From contig JABELC010000005.1 of the NCBI GenBank assembly GCA_028455995.1, forward strand, positions 1,860,001 to 1,924,000: a DNA stretch of 64,000 bases. Direction: 5' to 3'. Both the position numbers and the translations under genes were made by a program. The stretch comes from Scleromitrula shiraiana (Eukaryota > Ascomycota > Leotiomycetes > Helotiales > Sclerotiniaceae). The notes under the pieces are model-generated. The model saw only the letters and a program-made list of their open reading frames with translations. It had not been told where the DNA came from and did no database searches. Shown one piece after another: positions 10,787 through 23,302 of this stretch; the stretch's first letter is position 1; every line of letters begins with the position of its first letter.

Positions 10787-11547
10787 TTCATACCTGCACT
10801 GGAAGAATATGGCACATCAATACCATTCATGATTGTGTTACATCACAGTCTCTGAGCATCAATTAAGTCGTCAGAACGTCGTCAACATCGAAAGACTCCA
10901 TAAACAAGTCTTACTTCAGGGCTATGTTACACGTGCTTCATCAAAGATCTACAGAAATAGACGTTTCAACATGATTCCTTGCTGCGGCTATTAGATAAAA
11001 ATTGCTATGACATTTCCTCTGACTTTCAAAAGACATGATCAGTGACGTAAATAATACCCCGGTAACACGTACCTACCGAGTTGACAATACCCCTCATGCA
11101 AGAAATTCGAGTTGCTTCCTCATGGGCTTGAATATCCCTCAACTACGGAATTGTAAAAAAACTAGTAGACATTAAAAGCATTTCCCCTTTTTTCCTTGGA
11201 GAATCTAGGAAAAGAGCCTAAGAGTAAAAGTAATATGTGACATGAGACCCATTCATGAATCCACTTTAATACAACAACTTTGAAAGTTGTCGTCTGAGAA
11301 TCTGAGATTTGAGAGAACCCTGAAATTCAGACATGACGTCATAAAAATGAGGGGCTGTCAGGAACCCGCTTTGGCTCCTTTTAAGTAGCTACAAAACCAA
11401 GAGACATTCCAATCTTCTTTCAATCATACAAACAAAATCAACAACCTTTTCACAACTACAACAAATCTTTCGATCAACTTCAACTTCAACTTCAATCACA
11501 CATTTCCATCAATAACTCCATCAATAATAAACACAAATACCGCAATC
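10787..11547 (+). promoter_or_regulatory. Promoter of the RTC3-like gene with CRE/ATF and STRE-like sites
   Basis: A perfect palindromic CRE/ATF site ATGACGTCAT lies at 11333-11342 and an AGGGG stress-element core at 11350-11354, about 200 bp upstream of the ATG. A second CRE-like TGACGTAA lies at 11043-11050. The leader is CA-rich and low in secondary structure (repeats of AACTTC near 11475-11495), typical of highly expressed fungal genes. Binding by an Atf1-type bZIP and a Msn2-like zinc finger is inferred from the motifs. Confidence 0.5.
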
Positions 11548-12029
11548 ATGAAGATCACCAATGAACAAACCAAGATCCACTACAAGGGCTCCAACGAGGA
11601 CTTCATCATCTTCGTCGATTCACAAGAGGATGCTCAAAAATGGAGAGATGGCACAGAGACTGTTCTTTCTCGTGTTGTCGGTGTCTTCAAAGTCTACATA
11701 TCACATGGGTAAGTTACAAATTACATTTATTACATTTATGACCCGCACTAGAATAATACTAACATGCTCAATCTAGACATGGAACACAAGGAACATTGGA
11801 CGAAGCATCAGACGGACAACTGGAAAATGAGTTTGAAACCACGGATGTGGAGGGTGTTATCAAGGTGATCCTTGAAAAGGGTACTATTCAAAGCGCATCT
11901 GTATGTCTTTCTCGTCTTCTTTGTCCATCGTCATTAAGCTTCTTCAGTTATGCTAACTTAATTTTCTCGTAGGGAATGGAGAAGACGGGTCCAAAGAACG
12001 ATAGCATGGGACCAATGAGTGCTCACTAG
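11548..12029 (+). CDS. RTC3-like small protein with SBDS N-terminal fold
   Basis: Three exons (11548-11708, 11777-11900, 11973-12029) give 113 residues, close to yeast Rtc3 (YHR087W). The sequence MKITNEQTKIHYKGSNEDFI, then DSQEDAQKWRDGTET, LSRVVGVFKVYISHGHGTQG, LDEASDGQLENEFETTD and GVIKVILEKGTIQSAS matches the SBDS N-terminal domain (FYSH fold) seen in this one-domain family. The SBDS domain of the larger ribosome-maturation factor has the same fold, but Rtc3-type proteins lack the other two domains. The yeast relative has a poorly defined RNA-linked or stress-linked role. The upstream CRE and STRE-like motifs agree with stress induction. The tail GMEKTGPKNDSMGPMSAH is encoded by the last exon. 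Confidence 0.88.
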
Positions 12030-13858
12030 AGTATTTCACAATGGGTGTTGGCGAATGGTATGATATTTGGGATGGATGGATGGGTGGGAAGGGAAGGGAA
12101 GGGAAGGAATGATATTACACATTTGATGGCACAGCATGTTTGCTGAAGGCTACCTGATTTTAAGGATGAGAGATAGGGAGGGTATCAAGCACTGAAAACA
12201 GTCATGATTTTTATGATAAACAAGACATCTTGCTAGCGTTGGTTCAATCATCTTTGCTGCGGAGCCTGAATAAAAAAAAGAAGTAAAATCCAGTTTTGAA
12301 GCTTTTTGGTTGATTGTGAAATTCATGACAACTCAAATAAGCAACCTTGTAGCATAACAATGTTGGAATCAAACTCTCCTACCTCACTATCAATATTGCA
12401 ATTATCCAGCTGCTCACATAAAGTCTAAACGCCAAAATCCAAAATCAATTATAATTACAATTACAAATTCAATTCCGATACGATTCTATTAATCATCAAC
12501 TTGGCTGGTCAACTTATTTAGATAAACATTATAAACCCAACCATCTATACATAGTACCACCAGATACATCCATCCCCGCCGTCCTATACATAAACATCAA
12601 ATACCTATCTCCAACAATACCATCATCGAACCTCAAGCACCACCAACCTCGCCCTCCGACCACAATTTATAGATAGCTACAGCTACTACCATCGCGTAGT
12701 GCCCGCCCCACTCCCCCGCGCCCCATCCAATAAACACAGTGCACTAATCTTCAACGCATGTTACATGTATCGCCCGAGCTTTAGCCACGTACATCGCTAT
12801 ATTGCGTCATCATAGCGCAAATACACAGTACCCAGGTGTATCCGGAGAAATCCTCACAGATTACTCACTTGCGTCCTTTGGGTTGGTATTTCTGCGTCGG
12901 GTGTGTTTGTTGCATGTACCGCTGGGGCGCGGTGGTTGAAACCCGTGGACTGGATGGAGAGTCGATAATGAAAATGGAAATGAAAATGAAAGTTTGTTTT
13001 TGATTGGTGGAGGGTTCAGTGGTATTTTGGGTGTTGTGTTATGAACGGATGTATTTTTGTATTATTTTGCTGGTATATTTATGATTTTTTGGTCTTCGTG
13101 TTGGAAATACTTTTCGTATCATGAGCTGGGTTGGAAGCAGGCCGGGACTGGAGTGATCAGTGTCATGTCCACGCTTTGTGCGTGTTTAGTAGGTATATGT
13201 TGAGTATGTTATTGGTTTTACTCGACTCAGTAGGAAGATTTACGATAATGCACTGTATACATGATACATTGTGGTGTGATCTACTTGGTGCGTTTGAATA
13301 CTTAGATCGGTATCTTCTACACCATTGGTTTGAGATGGACTCGGAGAAAGTATAACAGATCGGGTTGAAAAAGGCACAACCAATTGGTGGAGGGATCGGA
13401 TGCTGTACTGTATGTAAGGCGGTCGGTCGCTTGGGAGGTTAAGAGTGTGAGATCGGTTTGAGAATGGGCGAGGCGGCTCTTGAGGTTATCTCTGCTGATT
13501 CGTATTACTTTGTATGCGTGCGAGAACTGCTGTGCTTATAGGGGATGTAACAGTTGAGTTTTCTTATTGCATTAACTTTCTTGGCTTGGAGGTTCTATGG
13601 GACTTGTTCTCAATTTGAACCAAGAAGTATGGGGCTGATATCTAGAAAAATGTCAAGTGGATCATCATAGAGTGTAAACAATTGTGGCAGCACTAAGTCC
13701 TTAAAATATAAGATAAAAGCATATATATTAGTTTGAAATGAGCTGAGCGTTCCATTGACATTAGACATGAAGGGCATGAAAGAATGGCTGTGGAGCGCTG
13801 TTTAAACCTATTCTCCTAATCATCACACGTTGACATATAACATAAACATACATATATC

Positions 13859-13884
13859 TGACCATTCACTATAGTGAATGGTCA
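13859..13884. repeat. 26-bp perfect palindrome
   Basis: The arm TGACCATTCACTA is followed directly by its exact reverse complement TAGTGAATGGTCA with no spacer. It could extrude as a hairpin or bind a dimeric factor. Confidence 0.9.
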
Positions 13885-13894
13885 TTGTATCCAT

Positions 13895-13969
13895 CCACAT
13901 CCACCTCAATCCCATATCCCTTATAATCCACATCCACCTCAATCCCATATCCCTTATAATCCACATCCA
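13895..13969. repeat. 33-bp tandem repeat, 2.3 copies
   Basis: Two exact 33-bp copies (13895-13927 and 13928-13960), beginning CCACATCCACCTCAATCCCA and ending CCCTTATAAT, followed by a partial third copy of 9 bp. It starts 10 bp after the palindrome. Confidence 0.9.
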
Positions 13970-14185
13970 AAAAATCAAACGCCGGTCGCTGATGCATATC
14001 CCAAAATTTCCCAAACTCAAACCCTAGATATGCAATTCTTTCTTTGCAGCTGGGTAGGGAAGTCATGTATTTATGTCCGATTGCCGAACCCTATGCCAAT
14101 AATATCCCAGATATTCTTCTAGTTTTCTTTTCTATCATCCCGTCCCGTCGGTCCCGTCGTCCAGACTGACTCGACTCGACTCGAT

Positions 14186-14678
14186 CTAAACCTTTCCACC
14201 CTGGCGAGGTCTAGGAGGAAGTTTCCACGCCCCAGCAATAACTTCACCTTCACTATACGCCCAAAAGTAAACCACCAATGCAATTGTGTAGTAGATGGCA
14301 GGATTGGTAGCTTGATATAATAATGCTGCTGCGAGTGTAGTCAATGGAAGAACTACCAATCGAGCTTCGATGCTTCGGTAAAAAGCAGTGCCGACCAAAA
14401 ATCCAAGAGGCCACTCCCAAGCGATCATAAACAGTCCGAAAAGTAAATTGACTATTTGAAGTACAGGGGCTGGTTTGACTGCTCCGTCAAGGTTCTTAGT
14501 GAGGAAGTCCCAGAAGATCTTAGGCCAGAAGAAACCCTCAATTGCAGCTGCTACTTGATCTATAATGATTGTTAGACTTTAAGAGGAGATATAAGATGAG
14601 ATAACAGAAAGGGTACTAACAGACGGCGGCAGTCAGGACAATGAGGCGTGCCCAATGGTTCTTGATGAGTCTTCCCAT
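14186..14678 (-). CDS. Small four-helix integral membrane protein, fungal-conserved type
   Basis: Two exons (14678-14621 and 14559-14186; intron donor GTTAGT, acceptor TATAG, phase 1) give 143 residues starting MGRLIKNHWARLIVLTAAVY. Four hydrophobic segments are visible: RLIVLTAAVYQVAAAIEGFF, VLQIVNLLFGLFMIAWEWPL, LVVLPLTTLAAALLYQ and AIYYTIALVVYFWAYSEGE. The C-terminus is short and basic-proline (KLPPRPRQGGKV). This resembles a widespread ascomycete family of about 140-150 residues of unknown function (I associate it with a DUF, without certainty). Function and membrane location cannot be told from sequence. Confidence 0.8.
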
Positions 14679-15616
14679 TATTATCTCTATGAAGTTTCTA
14701 GATGATGTATAGAAGTTCAAGGAAAATTTTTGCTGAAAGAAAAGGGTATCGAGTAATTGGAAAAGTTATAATCTCAAAAGTATCTCCGAACCGGCGGAAT
14801 GGAATATTAACGAAGGTGATTATAGTCGACTATCGAAAAAAAGAATGTTATCGACGACAACGAGTGCTCAGCGCTGGTTGTTGAGGTTCGTCGATAGCGG
14901 GGCGTATCTCTACCTATATCCTTCTGCACCAGGACCGTAATCACTGGGCTGGATATGAAGATCCTCTTCGTAGCTTGTATCAGGCTCAAAACACCTGGTC
15001 GAAATCCAATGTCTAAGATTTGGTTTTAAGGGAATAGCCCTTGAGATGATTATCTGATCTTTTCGAACAGAGGGCATCCGAGCGGCGGGGGAATTATGCG
15101 GGAGGATGAGATGACGAAGATTGTTAGAAGTCCCCGGGGTCGTTGCGTCAGGTCAGAGAATATGGTTCGGACCTCATCTGGTCCGTAGTATTCGGTGAGG
15201 CTGAGGTTTGAAAGAATATGAAAGATGGTATCGAATCTCTTACTCGTAGGATATACTGTAGGATATTCGGGGATTATGATACGTCTTAGTGTTTGAAGGT
15301 TGAGTTGAAGGTTGAGATTTGAAAGTTAGATACAGTATTATTTTAAATGTGTTGCAAGACCTGCGGGATGGGAGGTTTAAGAATGAACAGGGCAGTGGAT
15401 TCAAGAGTAACATGGATCCATTCTTGATCGACCTTTACGCTGCAGTATCTTTTGTTGCATCACCATGACATAATCTTTGACATATCGTAATAGGATATAT
15501 CTCAAATAGTACGTGAACGAGAGTGAAATGTACTACTGGGGCGTCTAACTTTCCAACCCGAAGTGAACCCCCTCCAATCCCCCAAGGATAAACTAGATTG
15601 ATAAATTCAAAGATCC

Positions 15617-15786
15617 AATGCCTTTTCTCTTTAGTACAAAAAGAGAGGTTTTATTATGAGTCTACTCAATTATTGTTTTTGCCTTAAGACAAGGTTTATT
15701 ACGCTAATATCTTAGAAGAATCTTAGCATATTTTTAAAGTAGTATTAATAGAGAAGAGATGGCGTGTCAGGCCCTGACCCGATATT
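15617..15786 (+). repeat. Diverged direct repeat, copy 1
   Basis: Starts AATGCCTTTTCTCTTTAGTA and ends GTCAGGCCCTGACCCGATAT. It aligns along its length with 17771-17944. Most differences in the well-aligned first 65 bases are transitions. Confidence 0.75.
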
Positions 15787-17770
15787 AGATAAATTGAATC
15801 TACTTTTATACTAGTGTGATATAAATTGAAGACTTGGCGGTAAGTTGAGATATAATTGGTTGGATTGAATAAATCTAGTCGGGAAGAGAATAATGATTGG
15901 ATTCATTGAAGAAAGTGGTAAGCGCTTAAAAAACGATGTATGTTCTACTTTCGTCCCATGTACGACTTGGAGATCCATGATCCATGGGGATATGACAAGG
16001 TTAATTGCATATACTAACAAAAACAGTGAATACGAAAGATTATTGGTCAATATTAGACTTATTCATGGTATAAAAGCAGGGGGAACTTTTTCCCTTTACA
16101 GGGGCTATTTATCCAATTAACTCCGAAATATGAATTAGGAAGAAGGCATTGGCTAATGGACCGGCAAGTACATACGATATACTATATTCATGGTACTACT
16201 CAGGTGATGAAAAAACATCAGAGAGTGCAAGAGAATGATACGACTATCAACTCATTTCTGTACCAGTTGTTTATGAAGGTGCCAAAGCCAATGAATTAAT
16301 TATCCTCATTATGATCTAAAAATGTATAGAATGTGGAACAGGGAAGGCCGACCAGGTCGGGCCTCCAGATATTGGACCAACATAATATAAAAATTCAACG
16401 AAATATATCATGAAGTGTTACAGAGTTACATGACATTATTAAAGCATCAAGCCACCAGTAAGATTTTGCTCAGAGTCTCAGAGTTCCTTGTACGTACCGT
16501 TACTGTACTTGTACATCCGATATAGTTACTGCCAAGGCCGCTAAAGGGTGTCGAAGTCCAATACGTCAATGGATCAACATGGCTACGAACTATCGACAGA
16601 TTTCTTGGCTCAATGCGGAGAATGATACCACTAATAGAACTTACTCCTCAGACGGACCTTGAAATATCTTCCACGGTTCAATTTGTATCATTATACCTAG
16701 AAATTATAACCAAGGGCAGTGCTTCGGTGGTATTGCTCTATCCGATGTTGCTGTCAATTATAATTTTCGGTTATGATGAGGTCTCCTCGTCTCATCATTG
16801 CATTGAATGGCACTTTTATCAAACCGATTGATTTTAGTCCTTTCATCCATATCATCATTTCATCTGCAAATTACTTTTGTATGAATGTACCAGTACGTAA
16901 GAAATCAAAATGAGGTTACCATCGATTTACCATCTGATTTTATGAGACGAAGTCTCTGACAAAGTTAGCGTCCCCCGGTTTGATCTCATGAACTGCTAAA
17001 CGGTTGATGTCACAGCACTCGAGATGGATTAGATAAGATTTCTACGGCGACCAGCTCAACCACGCTAAGCCTAAAGAACTTAGTATAGATATTCTCATCC
17101 ATAATAAGCGAAGTAAAGGAAGTGCCTCTCATAAATAAGTACCTAGCCTAGCTAGTACATTTGGGCAGTAGATACTATTTTCGATTGTCAATGCCCAAGC
17201 AAATATCACATTCTTCACCTAGTGAGAAGCCATGAATCGAACGGAAGCTTGAGGTTTGGAGGAAAGAGAAGCGGTGTGCATTGTGAAAAGTTCATGCCGT
17301 TCATACCGGCATCTAGGTATACAACAATACGAGACCGAATTGGTAGATGGTACATACATACCGTATAATCTCAACAAACAGAGGTTTACCTAAGCTCAAT
17401 TCAGAATAGCATATCCGATGAATTTTGAAAATCTGATTGGAAAGATTGATAAAGTGGATAAATTTTACTGCTTTGGGTATAGTTAGTGACGGGAGGGGGG
17501 CTCTGCTAAGCTCAATCAGAATTAGGCTCCATCACGTTTTTGCAACGGACTAATGACTACAATAGGCTAAATACCGGAGAGAAATAGTAAGTTCATATGT
17601 ACCTAAAATACATTTGTGAATTTTCTAGGTTCGATGTGCAGATTATATGCAGTAAAATTCACAGTAGTATTCATGGCGGAAAACACCTCACCTGACTTTT
17701 GACTTCCGAATAATCAAAACATTGTCCAATTAATTGTCATGGCCCAAGCATGGGTATAACTGTGATCGGC

Positions 17771-17944
17771 AATGCCTCTTCTCTTTGGTATAAAGAAAGA
17801 GGTTTTATTGCGAGTTTACTCAATTTTCGTTCTTGTTATACTAATATTTTTAAAATAACTTATTAATTAAAATCCATTTTTCTTCTAATTACATAAGTAC
17901 TAATAGAAAAAAGGCTGTATGTCAAGGGACCATGACCCGATATG
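17771..17944 (+). repeat. Diverged direct repeat, copy 2
   Basis: Starts AATGCCTCTTCTCTTTGGTA and ends GTCAAGGGACCATGACCCGATAT (last 20: AAGGGACCATGACCCGATAT). Same orientation as copy 1, with 1.98 kb between them. This spacing would suit two termini of a short, decayed LTR-type element, or two independent insertions of a small repeat. Confidence 0.75.
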
Positions 17945-18173
17945 AGCTTATCTCGAGATCTTAACGGTCTCAACGACTTTTTTGGAGAAAAGTCAAGAGC
18001 GGTTAATTTCGTGATGCTGATTGGTTATAATAATACAAAATCTCAAAGCGAACCGGTAGCCTCACAACCATTTGCTCTCAATTAGATTAGAATAGATTTA
18101 AAGTTTTTAAAGTTTAATTCTAACTCAATTGAGCTATGTGGATCCTATCCATTTTATTGTCAGGTGATTCTTC

Positions 18174-18198
18174 TTTTTTTTTTTTTTTTTTTTTTTTT
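18174..18198. repeat. 25-base T homopolymer
   Basis: An uninterrupted run of about 25 T bases. It may be the fossil poly(A) tail of a minus-strand retroinsertion or a simple slippage tract. Confidence 0.8.
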
Positions 18199-19659
18199 GC
18201 GAAATCACTCTATTGGTTTTGAGCAGAGGTTGATCCAAGCTTTATTATTCTATTGAAGATCCGATCAGAGTCATTTACAGTATCTTGGCAAGGCAGACTG
18301 ACTCAAAAGAGCCGCTATTTCATTTCACATGAAATATCTAAACAGGGCATTTGTTCATCTCATATTAATGTTTAATGGGAAGTTACTTGGATTACCTGGG
18401 TAGCTTGGATTTAAGAAAGAACGACTTCAAAAGCAATCAGCCTTCGTAGACAGATCTGAAAACTATCTTGCTGTCTACAGTATTTATTAGTTACTTTGGC
18501 ATAAAATGGATTTTATAGCTATAGCGGCTGAAAGTGTCCAGCTGACATACCGAGCAAGATGAAAAGTAACAGCCCGAATTTCAGACTCTACTCCCGGCCG
18601 AACTGTATGGGACGACTTAGCAATAATTACCATTACCTAGTGGGTAACAATGATTATAATTCGCTCCTAGTTTTGTGAAGTTAAGATGTAGATATCCGAC
18701 AAATATCAATGCTTCCTCACTAGGAATCTCTACGCGCCCACACCTCTACACGCGGGACGTGCCAATACCAACCAACATAGTGCCCACTTGTTATATACCA
18801 ACATCTTCTCATACCCATGAATTCTCCAGTTCTTCACCCGAGAATTCGGAATTATATTACATACAACATCACACAGAGCAGAGCACACTAATCCGAATCC
18901 GGATGTGGATCTACCACCAAACCAACATAGAGGGACCTCTCCATCCCGTCGTCTACGAATTACAACCCATTGTTCGTAATCAACCTCGCACTCCATCTCC
19001 TAATGTAGGAATATTCCGAATCTTAGTACGGTCGTATATCATGAAATGATATGCATGAGGTATCACATTGACGCTAGCACAATTTGCGCATTTCCCGAGC
19101 TTTCTGTGATCGATCTCGTATGGATCTATTGCAACAATCTCATCATTTCTTCACATGCAAAAAATACACCACTAGGTTGATCGAAATGACTCTAAATAGG
19201 AAGCTCTATGCGCGAAGAAGTCCCGTTCTCTCGTACCAGGCTACCATGTAAGCATTTATTGTCGACCGATGTTGAGATCTTTAGTGGATCTTAGATTTTA
19301 GTCCAATAGGTAAGTACTGTATGTACATTGTAGATTATCATGACGATAAGATGAATCATTGCATGCAATTGGCTCCCCTTTATTTTGCTAGGCAAGTTTC
19401 CCACAAGAGAGATATATCTATTTTTCTACCTAGTGGATGCATACAAAGAAAGGGGTAGGATATGTTACAAGCTGAAGCTTCTTCATAGACCATGATGCCA
19501 TACGAAGACGCAGAAACACAGATAATTATACCATGCCAGATAACTCGAAAATATACAATACTAGTACCTTGATAAAAGAATACTGTCAGCCTTAGAAGAA
19601 GAGAGAAGAATTTGACCACCCTCCCCCAAAAACAATCCCAATTGTCAACTATTCAATTT

Positions 19660-22600
19660 CTAACGAAAGAAATTCCTAAAGCCATCAATAAGCATTAACC
19701 TATTTCTCCCGGCAGTTTTCCCCTTTCTCTGAACAGCCGCTTCTACACCATCAGACGTAACTTGTGGTGAATTCTCTTTCGAATTCCCTTCCATCTCATC
19801 ATACGCATTAACGGCATCACCAACAGCCGGATTGCAAACACTACTCTTGATGACACTACTGGCGCTAGGAGTACGTGAACGATGTTTCGCCGATTCCTGG
19901 GCCCAACTTTTTTTGCTTCTGAACGAAGCAAAACGTCCAACCGACCCCATAGCAGATGAACATTCCATTGAATCGTCATGAATGACAGCAAGTCGTGATC
20001 TGTTATTGTAATCGCCTTCAGACTCTGGCAAGTGCATAGTTTCACTAGAATTGTGAGGTAAACGGCCAAGCGATATGGAGCTTGGTTTGAGATTATCTAG
20101 CTCAGTGGCAAGATGGTCTTCTACAGTTCTGTGTAAACTCACCATGCTACTGGAGCGTTTTGTGATACTGGATATGCTAGCGTGGCTGCTTAGTTTGCGC
20201 ATCATAGAGCTGGCGGATACCCGAACAGGATGCTCATTGCGGGGTCGAGAACCCATACCGGGATAAGGAATTATATCGCGGGTCCAGATATCGGAGAGAA
20301 GCGCTTCTAGACGAACACGCTCTGCACGAGGAGGAGCAAGAACCGTAGGACGGTGAGTGGCTTGAAGAGATTGCGATCTATTGATTGAAGCTTGCGAGGC
20401 TGAATGTGTAATTTCGGTTGTTGCACTGGTATTCTTTATTATTACGTGACCAAGAACAGTAGTTTGACCTGCAATTGTGGTAGCTCTATGGATAGAGTTG
20501 CGTCTAGCGACGGTGCCTAATATGCGTGAGTATCTTTACCATCAACTAGTATCACATTGAAAGAATTTATTACCTGGTTTTCCATAGACCATACCCATTG
20601 GTTTTATATTCAACGACAGTGATGCGAGCATAGCTTGCGCTACAGTACTACCGCCTTCTTTGCCTGAACGATCAATCAGACGACTCTTCCACTCTAGTTC
20701 TTCTTTCGCCGAACATGCACTCAAGGTAATTTCAAAGAGCTGACAATGGTGCTCGAAAACAATCTTCCATGCATAAGGCGCCGTGTGGCATTGTAGTCCT
20801 ATTGAATGGGTGTCAAGATTGCGTTAGCAAACTATCAAAAGAGAAAAAACAATAGAGGAAATGGTCAAAATAACATAATCACGCTTACCTTTACCATTAT
20901 CAACCTCTTCAACTTTCAATTCACTAGTTGGAATGCAGGCTTGTATCACATAAACTTGATCTGACCTTCCAAAAGCAAGTACGAAGAACTTTTGGTAAAG
21001 AAGGGCTATAAGATATTGACCGGTAACACTTTGGCCCTCTATACTCTCCTTGGTCTGCCAAGAAGCATGGAGAACACCGCACAAATTAATCTGATCAAGT
21101 GTGCGGATTTTATCTTGTGATCTACTTTCGGGCTTCATAGCATCAGTTAGTAAGTGAATCAATCATATTGATTTTCCCAAGAATATAACTAACCTGATCC
21201 GCAAATAACAAACGATCTTGTAACAGCCATGTTCTTGACATTACAGCTCCCAATTGATGGTTACCTGCAGTAGCGTCCATTGCCTTATGTGCTTCCTTGA
21301 TTCTAAACAGAGCATTTTCAACCTTCATAGATGACTCTGGACAATCACAAACCGGACTTTCCTCTAGAAGTCTACCGAACAAAACTTCATATTTTGCAAT
21401 ACGTTGTACTGGCTTGTATACTGTCAGCATGTGAACTTCAGATCAGGCGTCTACTTGATAATACCTTTATGAAATAGTCCATAAAACTTCTTGATTTTCG
21501 CGTGCCGCTTTCTCTCTCATCGATAGAAGCAATCAACTCCTCCGTTGATTGAATTGCTTGGTTGAGATCTTTCCATTCTTCGGTGGTTCGATACGTTGTA
21601 TTGATTTGAGACAGAACTTCTGCGAACATAATTCCATAGGGTTCATATACAAATAAACGATGAACCTATTAAATCTAAGTCAATATGAAGTTTTTGAAAT
21701 GGTTCTAACATAATTCTCACCTTCGATCCAAATATCTTTGCAATTTCGCCTGCTACTTTTGGATCGCCGAGATGGCGTTCTTGTTTGGTCTCAGCGGGTA
21801 CTCCTCCAAGGCTTTGCCATCTTTTATGTCCTTTGACTGATGGGCGTGCGGGTGATATCAAGGAATCTAAGGTTGAGTATTTATTGCTTCTAGATACAAT
21901 ATCAGCAACCTCTTCATGAAGCTCATGATTGAGACGCCAGATATCCTTTAGTGTGAGAACAATAGACTTTCTTAGACTTCGGGATAATATCGGGACAGTG
22001 ACAAGAAAACCATCGAAGACCTGGGTCACTTGTTAGAGGGGGTTCGTAGGAACTAGTAGATGGTCACTCACACGTATAAGAGCCTTTACATCGTCTAAGT
22101 AATCTTTCTCCGTAGCAAGAATCTCCTCAATTATATTTTGACGTCGGTCGAGACGTTTGGCAACAGCTTGGTCAATAATTATGCCTCGTGCAATGTTTGC
22201 GTTATCTTCGGAGGCTCTTCCCTGTTGAAACGAATAAGTATCGGTTTTGAAATCTTTGTCAGAGATAAGATTTATGTTCTTACTGCATATGAGGCTTTGC
22301 TGCTGAAATCAGTTCTTTGATGTCGAGAGGAAACGCCGGTTCTCGACCGGGGTGCAATGCTCAAACTTGCAAGACTGGTGCCGACACTTTTCATGTTACT
22401 CACAAATCCAAAGGAACTGCCAGAATTGGATTTTCGGTGGCCTTGTCCGCCATGACTACCACGGCTTTGAGTATCACGCATATATCCTTCGTTGCTCGCT
22501 CTAGGGAGATCGCAACTGATTGTATTTCGGTGGCCTGCTCGTCGATGTATAGTTCTGAGCCATTTTCCGAAAGGATTTGATTCTACTTGCGGTTCTCGAT

Positions 22601-22943
22601 TATCAGGAACGGGACTATCTTCCAATGAGAAACGCTGATTGCTGGCAGCCTCTTTTTGTTCCATATCATCTATAGCCAGCATCCCAAGAGCATACAGATT
22701 ATTCAGTGTATTGGAACCCTTACTGCCAACACTGCTACTGGCAACAGATTCAGTACAATGTTCTTTATCAGATTCTGAACTTTTAGATTCATTTTTAATC
22801 TTTACATGATCAATTTTGACCGTGTCTGTTACCAGAATTTGGTCAAGTGGTTTCTCATGATTGTCGTTGAGATCGTTTGAGCATATTGTTAACGATGTAC
22901 CAAAATGGGTATTGTTCGGAGTGATGAAGTCCATTGTCGACAT
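19660..22943 (-). CDS. Rho guanine nucleotide exchange factor (DH-PH)
   Basis: Eight exons (22943-22284, 22221-22072, 22020-21721, 21665-21465, 21412-21194, 21132-20889, 20798-20574, 20516-19660) hold one frame and give 951 residues. The N-terminal 220 residues are Ser-rich and disordered. The DH domain (about 245-505) starts with RQNIIEEILATEKDYLDDVK and contains the signature SFMDYFIK-PVQRIAKYEVLFGRLL across an intron. A PH-like region (about 515-680) follows: LLQDRLLFADQ, then LCGVLHASW, VYVIQACIPTSE and FEITLSACSAKEELEWKSRL. The C-terminal 270 residues are Ser/Arg-rich (SASSMMRKLSSHASISSITK). DH domains exchange GDP for GTP on Rho GTPases; the target here is not determinable. Acceptors at exons E and F end in AAG, which is less usual; their choice is fixed by frame and the DH motif. 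Confidence 0.88.
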
Positions 22944-23302
22944 AGAGAGGTTAAAAGAAGCAAATAGGGAGCCAAAATCTGATCAAAATGAAAAGCAAAA
23001 GAAGCAAAATGAGCAAAATGAGTAAATACAAAATCGTTCCAACGTACCAAGAAACGCTTGTCTTGAACCTATGATCGTAGAATAATATACAATTAATTAC
23101 AACAAACAAGTCTTCTACCTGAGCTATAAACAACAGATCATACGAGGAAAGAGGCAATATCAGATAACATTCGGAAGCTACGGTATAGACACTAACAGAG
23201 AAGGAGCAAGGCGGAAATAACGATGTTAAAAAACGCCGCATTTTCACATTAGGATAGAATTGGGACATCAATATAATAATTTCAACCCTTGAAATCAGAA
23301 GA
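22944..23302. other. Intergenic, RhoGEF 5' flank
   Basis: Promoter and leader of the RhoGEF and the 3' flank of the tannase-family pseudogene. Nothing else is seen. Confidence 0.4.

Larger units (their letters stand above)
12030..14185. other. 2.2-kb gene-poor interval
   Basis: The first part is the 3' flank of the RTC3-like gene, with a G-rich run of GGGAAGGGAAGGGAAGG near 12087-12106. No reading frame is convincing. A palindrome and a 33-bp tandem repeat near 13.86-13.97 kb are listed separately. Confidence 0.5.
14679..19659. other. 5-kb gene desert with degraded repeats
   Basis: No reading frame here looks like a real gene; those present are short and compositionally random. The DNA is AT-rich. 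It includes two diverged direct repeats (listed), a 25-base T tract at 18174-18198, and an imperfect GC-rich palindrome GGCCGACCAGGTCGGGCC near 16347-16364. The 18675-19049 frame is rejected. Confidence 0.6.

Noticed and set aside
18675..19049. 124-codon plus-strand open frame in the gene desert
   Set aside because: Composition looks random, there is no splice or promoter support, and no protein-like motif.
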